Below, one piece after another: positions 54,640 to 64,000 of a DNA stretch of 64,000 nt. Position 1 is the first letter of the stretch. Each line of letters starts with the position of its first letter. The translations under genes and the position numbers were made by a program. The stretch is from Aedes albopictus (Eukaryota; Arthropoda; Insecta; Diptera; Culicidae): positions 7,975,977-8,039,976 of the forward strand of contig NC_085137.1 in NCBI RefSeq assembly GCF_035046485.1, written 5' to 3'. Below the pieces are notes generated by a model. That model had not been told where the DNA came from, did not search any database, and saw only the letters and a list, made by a program, of their open reading frames with translations.

Positions 54640-56750
54640 TCTAGCTTGCATGTTTAATCTCTAAATATTCAACTCAAAAATGTTGTCCCATATATAGAAT
54701 GCTAGGCAGATATATCTTAAAGACAATAAAAAAAGTATGACTCATAATTGAAAGAAAGGTGGATAATGTAGTTCTAAGCAAAATCAAAAACTTCCTTTGC
54801 AAATCCGCCTTCCCGCTTCTTCCTTCGCATATTTTGTTTCGCAGTGCATTAGGATGCAATATGATGTTGATTCAGCAAACTAGCTACCCACTTCACTAAC
54901 GAAGTAATACGCCTTTCCGAATCACCTTGGGCAGCTGCCTTGTAATACTCGATAGGTACAATAGGGTACAACATACCATATAGCGGCAGTAAACTGATTT
55001 GCATAAATCGAGAGTCACCTTTGAAAACGACTAAAGCTTATCTTTACGCAAAACTAGCTCTTGTTTAGCCGACTATTTTTTATGAATACAAAAAAAAAAC
55101 CTTATGGCAATTAGATGGCTGATTCAATGTTACACAAGTTCATATAAATCTTTCTTTAAAGTCAAATACAACAAGCTTGAAGGACATTTTGGTTTCATTT
55201 TTTTTTTTCGCGAATTACATAAAATAAACTATTAGTTTTAACCATACGGTGTTATTATGTGTTGAAACAGATGTCATAGTTAAACTTGATTTCGTCAAAC
55301 GTCTGACGTCTGTCACTTACTTGAACTCCAGACGACCCATTGGAAGTTCATTCGCGAATTATGAAAAATGTATAGCCCCGCTTCTCAATTGCCCCTCGCG
55401 ATGGAGCAACTCGATTCGCACACTCAAGTCATTGGCTTTCGGATTGTTATGTCGCGTTTTAAAGTGGCACCACCGCCGTTTGGATTATGCTCCTATGCTA
55501 AGAGGGTGGATTTTTTATCCTTCTTCTAGAAAGCCGATGTACACAAGTACACGCCATTTGGTCGCACAGTTTAACGATGCTGATGCGGGGAGAATGATCA
55601 GGAAAATGTGAATTGTTGCCAAATTAGTCACACGTGCAGTGCGCGCCCGGAACGAATTTGCCTCGGGACGATTACCAAAGTGCCTACGGGAATTGCTTCG
55701 AGAGCAGCTCAGGCAAAAAAGGCAGTTGAAGCAGATTGCGATAAAACGTAGATTGTGAAATGTGTGCTTTGCTGCTCTGTGTGTCGTTTAATGCGTCAAA
55801 TTAACGTTGTTGATATTTTTTCCTCCTTTTCATTTTTCGCCGTTTTAGAGCGGAGAGCAGCAAACATATTAATAATTTCAAGTGGGGGCGTTTTGTTCGT
55901 TGGAGCGCTCGGCAGATCCTGGCGCACTGATAAGCCGTATACCGAAAAACGTCATCGAGGGGAATAATTTAATTTACGGAATGGATGTTTTCCAATGGTT
56001 TAATTTGCACACAAAAAATAAGCTAACATGCCAACGTACGATAAGTGCACTCAAGTTGGACAAGTGCTTGTGCGTTAAATTAGCACTTAATTTCCAATTA
56101 TGACTCAGACGACAATTTCACCAACTTGAGAGAAGTGAACGAGCATGTCGAGTGTGACCCGGGACATGGAGACCTGACAATGTCGAAGAAATGTGATTTA
56201 TGGCTGTCTAATGAACATGACACGGTGCATGGACAGAGGACATGTTGGCTTCGATTGAGCCCTTTTCCGAACATCAATCATAGTTGACGTATTCATATTA
56301 AGTCTTACTGCTTTTAAAAATGAGTCATCGCTGGAACTGGGCACCATATGGGTATTTTATACTAAAACTAATATGGATGCAAAATTATGAATCTAGAAGG
56401 AGAACGTCTGACGTAGTTCCTATCTCATGTAGTGCAATCTGGGCACTGTTGTCCTTCTGACTTTAGCTAGATCTAGGAGATACGTCCCGAGCGTCCGTTC
56501 ACCAAGGAGGTCCGGACAAACAGCGTCTGTTCTGGCATCCAGCGGCTGAATAAGAAACGCTGTACCACATCAGCTAAGGTGGCAGCCCCTTCAGCGCGAT
56601 GTAGACAGCGTGACCCCGGTAAGGTAGCCTGACTAAGACTTTCATCACGAAAAATAATGTTAGGAAATGAAAATGCGAACAATACTCTCGGAAATCGACC
56701 TGGCAACACGATAAAAATTATGATTGGAAACTCGGTACCTAGAATATGAG
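54640..56750. other. no gene recognised
   Basis: Non-repetitive, mixed composition. The longest frame (55249-55611, plus, 120 residues) has no recognisable motif. Possible intronic or intergenic host sequence. Confidence 0.45.
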
Positions 56751-56754
56751 GTCA

Positions 56755-57640
56755 GGCGCTTTCGATTCGGTTTCCATAAACATATTGTCAGAAAAGCTGC
56801 ACAATAGTGGACTGGACTACCAAGAATTTTTAATAATTTCTTGTACAATTTGTTGTCAGAAAAACATATGAGCTCCAATCTCGGACAACTGACAACTTCC
56901 AGAATTAGCTACATGGGCATACCCCAAGGCTCATGTTTAAGTCCCTTGCATTATAATGTTTACGTGAAAGACATTGATAGTTGCTTAGAAGGACAATGCA
57001 CGCCAAGACAACTTTCAGATGATGCTGTGGTTTCTCTAAAAGGCCCACATGCAGAAATGTTGCAAGACCATTGCCAATCTGGGCAAGAGATTTGGGGATC
57101 AAGTTGGCTCCGCAAAAAACTCAATTGGTTGTGTTTTCTAGAAAGCGGAACCCAGCCCAACTGAAACTCAATCTTTTGGGAATAGAAATCGACCAATCTT
57201 TGACTTCGAAATACCACTTGATTCAAAAGGCACTTGGGGTACCCAAATTAAGTATTTGGTGCAAAAATGTCAACAAAGGATCAATTTTCTACGCACAATT
57301 ACCGGGACATGGTGGGGTGCTCACCCGGAAGACCTCATACAACTTTACAAAACGACTTTTCTCTCTGTTATTGAATATGGCTCTTTCTGCTTCCACTCAG
57401 CAGCAAACTGCCACCTAATAAAGTTGGAACGAATTCAATATCGGTGTTTGCGTATTGCTCTCAGCTGTATGCATTCAATGCAAAATGCGAGCCTAGAGGT
57501 CCTGGCAGGGGTGAAGCCTTTCCAGAACCGCTTCTGGGAACTTTCGCTAAGGTTACTCATCAAGTGTGGAATCAAGTGTGGAAAACTTCGAAGAAACGCT
57601 CAGACTGAACACTCAGTCGAAATTCATGAGAATCTTTCTC
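56755..57640 (+). pseudogene. reverse transcriptase part of copy 2
   Basis: Successive pieces in different phases: ISYMGIPQGSCLSPLHYNVY (motif B), LRQL-like PRQLSDDAVVSLKGP (motif C as LSDD), then QLVVFSRKRNPAQLKLNLLG and FLRTITGTWWGAHPEDLIQL. Frameshifts lie near 56815 (extra CTGGA), 57070-57100 and 57230-57260. A 12-bp duplication (ATCAAGTGTGGA twice) is at about 57565. Confidence 0.8.
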
Positions 57641-57648
57641 TTGTACAT
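57641..57648 (+). repeat. target duplication of foldback MITE copy 2, left
   Basis: TTGTACAT, repeated at 58444-58451. Confidence 0.92.
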
Positions 57649-58443
57649 TAGTATGGGACACGCTTGTATGGAAAAAAATAAATCCTCGCTCCAGTCGACT
57701 TTTTAGATCCCATTTAGGTCCCATATGAACTGTACAAAATTCCAGCGCAATCGGTGGAACTATAATTTAGCGCAAGCGGTTCAAAGTTTTCATAGGATTT
57801 ACTATGGGAAAAGTTACACTTTCATACAAAAAATCCTAGAGATCACCCTTTGTCTTCTTAATTCGAATCGACCAATGCTTCTTGTAGAAAAATCATTAAT
57901 GAAACTTTCTTTCGAAGTCCACGAAACGATTGCATGCTTGTGGAAAAAGTTATTGATTTATTACCGATTAGTGATCCAACGAACGGCTTTTTGTTTTGTT
58001 TTATCAGCAGCACTGCTGCTGCCGTTGCTGCATGGGGTGGCGGGAGGCATCACCACCCCCAGAAACAGCAGCAGCAAAGGCAGCAGCTACAGTGCTGCTA
58101 ATAAAATAAAACAAAAAGCCGTTCGTTGGATCACTAATCGGTAATAAATTAATAACTTTTTTTACAAGCATCCAATAGTTTTGTGGTCTTCGAAAGAAAG
58201 TTTCATAAGTGATTTTTCTACAAGAAGTATTGAACGATTTGAATTAAGGAGACAAGGGACGACCTCTGGGATTTTTTATCTGAAATTGTAACTTTTCCCA
58301 TAGTAAATCCTATGAAAACTTTGAACCGCTTGCGCTAAATTAAAGTTTCACAGATTGCGCTGAAATTTTGTACAGTTCATATGGGACCTGAATGGAAACA
58401 AAAAAGTCGACTGGAGCGAGAATTTGATGTTTGTCCCATACTA
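57649..58443 (+). mobile_element. foldback MITE (TAGTATGGGACA ends), copy 2, hAT-like
   Basis: 795 bp, ends and arms as in 20037-20832. TTGTACAT stands on both sides. The loop (GCATGGGGTGGCGGGAGGCA) reads as the reverse complement of copy 1's loop, so it is inserted in the other orientation or its loop inverted by pairing of the arms. It splits the retrotransposon frame between FLLYM and SSDISL. The 139-residue frame 57725-58144 is within the MITE and is not a gene. Confidence 0.93.
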
Positions 58444-58451
58444 TTGTACAT
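58444..58451 (+). repeat. target duplication of foldback MITE copy 2, right
   Basis: TTGTACAT. Confidence 0.92.
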
Positions 58452-59452
58452 GTCATCTGACATAAGCCTCCCATGTTATATTCCTCCACGTGTACACTTC
58501 ACCAATGCCAGTTCCTCTGTTAAATACAATCTGTCCATGAAACAAGCCATTCATGGAATACCAGATCAACTTCGGTGTATATCTATTCCTAGCTTTTTTA
58601 ATAAAAAGTACCAAAATGTCAATTCCTGTAGGAGATTCTTCACTGATGGGTCTCGCATAAATGGATCCACTGGCTTCGGTGTCTTCAATGAAAACTTCAT
58701 CGACTTCCGAAAAATTCAGGAACCTTGTTCGGTTTATGTTGCTGAGCTGGCAGCAATCAATTTCGCTTTGGGGATGATTTCCAACATGCCCGCAGACCAT
58801 TTCTTCATCTTCTCGGATATCCTTAGTTCGATTGAGGCACTCCGGTCGATGAAACCTGTAAGGCACGCATCTTACTTTCTTACAAAAATAAGGGAGAAGA
58901 TGGGTGCACTTGTCGAAAGATCCAACAAGATTACCTTTGTATGGGTCCCCTTACATTGCTCAATTTATGGCAATGAGAAAGCGGACTCTCTCGCAAAGGA
59001 GGGCGCACAAGAAAGTGAGATCTATGATAGAAGAATTTCACATGATGAATTCTTCCATTTTGTTCGCCAGAGTTCTCTTCAAAGTTGGCAAAATGATTGG
59101 CCAGCTGGGACGGTGGTTACATTCCATTATTCCTAATGTTTCTTTGCGAGCGTGGCATTACGGTTTGGACGTAAGTCGAAATTACATACGTGTAATGTCA
59201 AGACTTATGTCCAACCATTACTCGCTGCATAGAATAAACCTCGCGCTGAGCAATGTTTGTACTAAGTGTGGTTCCGGTTGTGATGACATCGACCACGTAG
59301 TTTGGCAGTGCCCGGATAATGACGCCTCCAGAGCACTACTTTTGGATACCCTTGAGGCCCGAGGTAGACAACCCTTCGTTCAAGTTAGAGATGTGTTGGG
59401 AACCCGCGATCTTAGCGGTCCATTTATGATTTCCTTCGCATGTGTTGTATAA
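58452..59452 (+). pseudogene. RNase H and zinc-motif part of copy 2
   Basis: RFFTDGSRINGSTGFGVF, VAELAAINFALGMI, FSDILSSIEALRSM and HCSIYGNEKADSLAKEG give the D-E-D-D set of RNase H, the third motif reading SD-I rather than TDS. A frameshift near 59100-59110 then leads to RLMSNHYSLHRINLALSNVC, TKCGSGCDDIDHVVWQCPDN (zinc motif) and RDVLGTRDLSG, stop at 59452. Confidence 0.82.
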
Positions 59453-59800
59453 AGATCTAATCTTTCCACGTTTTTTTTCTCCAGTTTTTTTTTCTGTTTT
59501 GTCCTTTTTGTGTTTTACTCCTGACCATCCGGTTGACGAAAATCCATGACAAATATACGTGACGAAACGCATGATACCAACATTGAAGGGGACGAAAATG
59601 CCAAGATACCTCCCGGATGAGCTGCAGTGAACCTTGAAAACCTATCCACACCATGCCTATCCTCGAAATCATGTGACCCGCTAAGCTCGAGCAGCCACGA
59701 GTATCCTGGCCTCCTCCCAATACTAACCTCGGTTAGGAAAGCTATCAACTATTAATTACATACAAGATACCAAAAATGAATTTCGGCTAGATAAAATAAA

Positions 59801-60356
59801 AAATATCAGGGCCTTCAATGAACCTGTACAAGTGAGCCATTTGGCACGTAAATTGGAGAAAGTTGGTGCCATTCAGGCCCGGTGACCCAAATCTGCTGAA
59901 TTCATTCATGTTAGAACTTTTGGGGTTCCAGCATCAACATCAACTCAAATCACTATTTCGTAATTAGTAAGATTCGAGCTCGGTGATCAACCGTGACGAT
60001 CGATGCGTTTCAACATCCAGTGGGTTTCAGCAATACACGGAGCGATTAGTGTTTCTGCGCGGAAAGTGATAGACACTGCTCAAAGACCACCTAGGAACGG
60101 GTGGTCCAAGGATAGTGAACGAAAATAATGTTTCCAAAAGCCAGATTCTGGTGTCAGGGATCCGACAGAGCAGGGAATGATGTAGAGAAAAAAAGAGTAG
60201 CTGAAAAACGAACAGCATGAAAAAATATGATTGCTCACGCGTAAGAGAGTATGGAACTGAATGATATGCAGTTGCAGACAGAAAAAACAATTGTAGCTGT
60301 TGAATCTCCAACACTAGTCGAGGTCAACAAGGCTGCTGGGGAGGACGACCTCCCGG
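59801..60356. other. no gene recognised
   Basis: No identifiable feature. Confidence 0.45.
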
Positions 60357-60615
60357 CCGAGGTATAGTGAAGCGAATAAAACACGGCAAGCTGTGTTGGG
60401 CTGGGCACGTAGTTCGTATGCCGGAGGAACAACAAGCTAAAATCATATTTAACCGAGGGCTAGGAGAAGGCCGTCGGCTTCGTGGTAGACCACGCACACA
60501 TTGTCTTTTTGCAGTTGACAATCACCCAAGGACTCTAATCGTTCAAGGCGACTGGAAGTGCTTAGCCCAGGACCGAAACCAGTGGAGGCGATTGCTTCAT
60601 TCATCTAGTATCAGG
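60357..60615 (+). pseudogene. RTE-type reverse transcriptase C-terminal tail, second fragment
   Basis: KRIKHGKLCWAGHVVRMPEE, GEGRRLRGRPRTHCLFAVDN and QGDWKCLAQDRNQWRRLLHS: the same tail as at 9046-9310 but with an open frame of 83 residues. Starts at the same TAGTGAAGCGAATAAAACAC point. No catalytic part. Confidence 0.7.
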
Positions 60616-60945
60616 TAAGTACTAATATACCAAACTCTCTTTCGAGTGCAACATTGAATTTGAAGTGCCTCAGGCTGCTTCAAACCATCTTAAGCGAGGC
60701 AAATTGCGATGCGAACATTTGATTAGGGTCCATCCAGCGTTGCACGTATCAACCTAATTAATCATTTTGGTGGCACGACTGGTCTTGCTGTTCGTAGACA
60801 TTTTTCGGCATTATAGTTAAGTGCACAACAGTGTATGTGTTAGATGTTCATCTAAACCTATCCGAAGAAGGTTTGGATTGTGAAAAGATGATAACCATGT
60901 GCGACTGTAAAATCGAGTTCAGTTCTATTACTGGCGACGGAGATA
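60616..60945. other. no gene recognised
   Basis: Non-repetitive; nothing identifiable. Confidence 0.45.
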
Positions 60946-61025
60946 GTCGAGTGACTCCGTAGCTTGAAGGAATAGAAGCGTCCGTCTAGCGAATTGGGAG
61001 TCGTGAGTTCGAGTCCCTTTAGGAG
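60946..61025 (+). other. tRNA-derived sequence, type 1 (second copy)
   Basis: GATAGTCGAGTGACTCCG (A-box-like), GAAGCGTCCGTCTAGCGAAT and GTGAGTTCGAGTCCC (B box). Shares the middle segment with 18893-18975. Weak acceptor pairing; not called as a working tRNA. Confidence 0.5.
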
Positions 61026-61657
61026 TACGTGGATTTCTTTTCTGAATTCAAATCTCAATTTGTTCATCGAGCACGTGTTCTGTTGTGCACATGGATGTCA
61101 AAACATGTTCAACAGTGTGATTACAGTTGTTGCCCATCCTCTTCTGCGGCACACATCTATCCGTCCAGCAATACCCCTCGTAGAAGGAATAACAATGCCA
61201 TCGCCGGTCCAAATTGTCAAAGAGGCGAACGATAGGTAACAGCAGCAAAACAAAAACCTTGAAAATGAAAACGTGGTATTCGATAGCAACGTAATTGCAA
61301 AAAAAAATGTAAATTTTCTATGAGTATTTCCAAATCCAAAATAAGTTTTTCCTTAAATCTAAATCTATATACAGAAACCCTAGTGAGTATAGAAGATCTA
61401 AAACTAAAATATGTTACTAGACTTCCTACTTGAGCTCCCCAGATACTAGACGCAGTTAAAATCAAATGCGGTGCATAACTTATGTTAGGTCACACAGACA
61501 AAACGGTAAGCAACTATAGACATGCGACATATCAAAATGTTTAACGCATTTGGTTACAGCTTTAATCAGATACTGACATTCGCTCAACGGTAGATAATTA
61601 TATTAAACGGGGAACTAAACGTGAGTACCTATCCATAATAATAATGTCGTGCGAACT
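61026..61657. other. no gene recognised
   Basis: Short overlapping frames only. Confidence 0.45.
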
Positions 61658-61659
61658 TA

Positions 61660-62288
61660 CACTCCCGATCAAAAGTTTGGATTCACCCCCTCAAAAACAT
61701 GTCATTTTTTACAAAACCCCAGGTCTCATTCAAAAGATAATAAGTCAAAGTAACTTTGAACATGATTTAAATGAAAAATTTCCAAAAATTTTTGTATGTA
61801 AATTTAAGCTAAAATTTCCAAAACTACAAATCACTTTTCCATGTTTTACGATAGTGACCCCAAACTTTCGGCCGATACACTATTTTGACGGGTGACCCCA
61901 AACTTTTGGTCGATGACATCAAGGATTAATTTACTTAATAACTTTTTTTCTAGATTTTTTAACTAAGTTCGGTAAAAAGCAGTCGAAAGCTAATAGAAAA
62001 ATAGGTTGTATTACCGCTCTCATCTTAAAATTTGGTCGACCCAATTTCCAGCGACACAGGACTAAATTTATTTGCATTTTTTAGTAGTTTTGGCAACTTA
62101 AGCTTTTAAAAATTTACATGCACAATTTTTTGACAATTTTTCATTTAAATCATGTTTAAAGTTACTTTGACTTATTATCTTTTGAATGAGACCTAGGGTT
62201 TTGAAATTGGACGCAAATTGGCGGAGATACGAGCCTAAAAAAATGACATGTTTTTGAGGGGGCGACCCCAAACTTTTGAACGGGAGTG
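61660..62288. mobile_element. Tc1-like MITE (CACTCCCGATCAAAAGTTTGG ends)
   Basis: Left CACTCCCGATCAAAAGTTTG and right (reverse) CACTCCCGTTCAAAAGTTTG, both continuing into CCCCCTCAAAAACATGTCAT, with TA outside each (61658-61659, 62289-62290). AAAAGTTTGGGGTCACC ends are typical of Tc1/mariner relatives. Arms also share TAAGTCAAAGTAACTTTG. 629 bp, no transposase; a left-truncated copy is at 33787-34246. Confidence 0.88.
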
Positions 62289-62290
62289 TA

Positions 62291-64000
62291 CATCTATAGC
62301 ACACAATCCTTAAATGACCGCACAGAGTTATATGTATCCATGCAACATAAACGTTATACACATATACATCCATAACCAAGCAACATAGAATTCTTAATTA
62401 AACTTATATTTTGCGTGCAATATGTAACTCAAACAGATTTATAGCTTGTACTAGTGTTATGATCATGAACGTATGAATTTACAGGAAAATTACAAAGCTC
62501 CATATTCTTCATCACGAATCGGATCGAGTTTTATAATTGCGGAAGAAATCCCCCTTCCAAAGTGTTGCAAATCGCAACAACAGTCAAAGAAACCTTGCGT
62601 TGATTCTTTTAAATCTTCGCCAACGTTTCGGTCCTTGATGGAACCTTTCTAAACTTGTGTTCGTTATTAACCCTCGACCGATCGCGCTGTTGTATTTTGT
62701 AAAATCTCGCTCAGCAGTGGCGTAGTGCCGACACAGGTAGACAACCGCGCGAGTTACGGAAGGTTAATTTGGGGACATTTCAAAAGATACTTTTACAAAA
62801 CTTCCAAAATGTTCAATTTTGGGTCAATTTTGTTCTTCTTTGGTATCGGTTCATTAGGGAGGGCAATTAAGAGACTTGAAAGTTTTTTTAATCAAAAAAT
62901 ATTAAACAGTGTACATGTGTCTAACGCATGATTCAACGATGATTTGTGATGAGTGTGTCAAGGTGAAATGCAAAAAAATCGAATCGAATCGAATCATTTG
63001 ACAGGTGAACGGTAAAATAATAAAGACAGTGTCATCTTGGATGAATTTCGTTTGGGGCATTTTCCAATTTACTGAATTCAAGTAACATTGGAGAAAACGG
63101 TAGTGTTGCGTAAAGCTATGATGTTGATGGTGATGGATGATCGTGACAGAAAGTTGGAATCGACTTCCGGTTGAAATTTGGTGAGATCAGTCTGATTTTC
63201 ATTATATATTATATCTTTTTCAAATATATTTCATGACTAAATTTAGAATGCATTTGTGAGGGATAGGTTGTAATTTTTTATTCATTTCAGAGAGCGAGTA
63301 AAGGCGCTCAAGTCTAGGCATAAGGGCCAGAACACTGACCAAATACCTGTGTTCCATCCCAGGAAGCAAAGGACCAAGACGTGACATTAGCTTTCTTTGC
63401 ATCGTCACTCCCATCGATTTTCACGTATTTTACTTTCTAAAAAGCTGAGTGGTTAGTACGAGATTTCCCCACTCAATGGCTTCATTGTAAAACCAATAAC
63501 GCTGCACAGTAGGCCTGTTCGCTTCAATGCTTGTAATGCATCTTAGATGTACTGCAAGCCACGGCATAAATATCACAAGGCAGGCTAGTAACCTATGTAA
63601 ACATCTATTTTGGATGTAAACATGTGACGTCGTTCTTATCGTTTTTCACGTAGATCAAATTGGTGTGGAGTACTAGATCACCTATGAACGATTTGAACTA
63701 GGGTATTGGTTCCCTTCTTAAGCATGTGGCTCCCATTTTCATCCTACGAAAAACAAAGGATTGAAGCGCTGTTAGTTTTGTTTCTTATTTTTCTATTTTT
63801 TGTTAGAAGTGAGCACCCATGAAAAAAACAAAGAACGGAATGAATTAGTGCCGTAATCGCTTGTTTTCGAATAGGATGAATATGGGAGCGTGAGATTAAT
63901 GATGGAACACATACCCTACGTCATCAAAAAATTGTCAGATTTCGGGAATATATCAACTGCTGCAAGCATTAATAATGACAAGAAAAATGATAGAATTAGT
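62291..64000. other. no gene recognised
   Basis: AT-rich; contains ATCGAATCGAATCGAATC at 62979-62995 and the 35-bp segment shared with 8430 (63850-63884). No credible coding region. Confidence 0.5.

Larger units (their letters stand above)
56755..59800 (+). mobile_element. I/LOA-type non-LTR retrotransposon, copy 2 (decayed, split by a MITE)
   Basis: Same family as 21218-23409 but reaching further upstream (FDSVSINILSEKLHNSG near 56765 is the RT motif A region). It has several frameshifts and small duplications. A foldback MITE sits at 57649-58443. The 3' part after the stop at 59452 has T-rich runs and probably ends near GGCTAGATAAAATAAAAAAT (about 59800). Confidence 0.8.

Noticed and set aside
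55249..55611. 120-residue plus-strand frame
   Set aside because: No recognisable motif, no supporting context; frame length is within chance for a 64-kb window.
57725..58144. 139-residue frame with a matching frame at 20191-20406 and reverse frames at 20285-20618
   Set aside because: Lies entirely inside the foldback MITE; the same peptide appears on both strands because of the inverted arms.

Overview
The window looks like repeat-dominated intergenic or heterochromatic DNA from a culicine mosquito, most likely Aedes; the species cannot be fixed from the sequence alone. The reasons are the AT-rich background, the mix of R1-clade, RNase H-bearing I/LOA-type, RTE-type and CR1-type non-LTR retrotransposon relics, tRNA-headed SINE copies, many foldback MITEs with clean target-site duplications, and kilobases of degenerate short tandem repeats. 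I found no convincing host protein-coding gene, no rRNA, no intact tRNA gene, no CRISPR array and no viral insertion.

Layout. 1-4.8 kb: three copies of a repeat whose end reads TTTTGCCTTTCTCGTACAC. It carries a TG microsatellite, a 152-bp tandem repeat rich in CCGGAACCGG, and in one copy a tandem array of AAGATGGCGGC-type motifs; an RTE-type reverse transcriptase relic lies between copies. 5.5-7.8 kb: several foldback MITEs. 8.7-11.5 kb: a TA-flanked element with termini full of GATAAAAACGGA, containing another RTE fragment. 11.5-12.2 kb: a 17-bp tandem array. 12.8-14.9 kb: an A-rich, heavily decayed RNase H-bearing retrotransposon split by a SINE with an 18-bp target duplication. 20.0-23.4 kb: a foldback MITE followed by a 5'-truncated I/LOA-type retrotransposon. 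23.4-25.7 kb: degenerate GTGAGCAGTGAAGAG repeats with a MITE inside. 26.9-33 kb: two more 12-bp-type arrays carrying a CR1-like ORF1-only copy and several MITEs. 33-36 kb: MITE, SINE and Tc1-like MITE remnants laid end to end.

36.9-45.2 kb: another TTTTGCCTTTCTCG repeat whose TG microsatellite has been split by a full-length R1-clade retrotransposon on the minus strand (37080-43019). That element has ORF1 with three zinc knuckles, ORF2 with endonuclease and reverse transcriptase joined to ORF1 by an ATGA overlap, a poly(A) tail, and a roughly 20-bp target duplication. Its only clear lesion is one in-frame TGA in ORF2. 46.5-49.2 kb: three terminal-inverted-repeat elements. 49.3-54.6 kb: a 5.3-kb array of degenerate 12-bp repeats that changes strand near 52.33 kb. 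56.7-59.8 kb: a second I/LOA-type copy, split by a second copy of the 20.0-kb foldback MITE with an 8-bp duplication. 60.3-64 kb: an RTE tail, a tRNA-like sequence and a Tc1-like MITE.

How the parts relate. This is an assemblage of insertions and repeat arrays, not a set of cooperating genes. Nesting gives relative ages: microsatellite-bearing repeat, then R1 element; I/LOA copy, then foldback MITE; A-rich retrotransposon, then SINE. The most striking points are the microsatellite-targeted R1-clade element, the paired foldback MITEs at matching TTGTAYAT targets, and four separate 12-bp arrays that all switch strand in the same direction and so form long imperfect palindromes.
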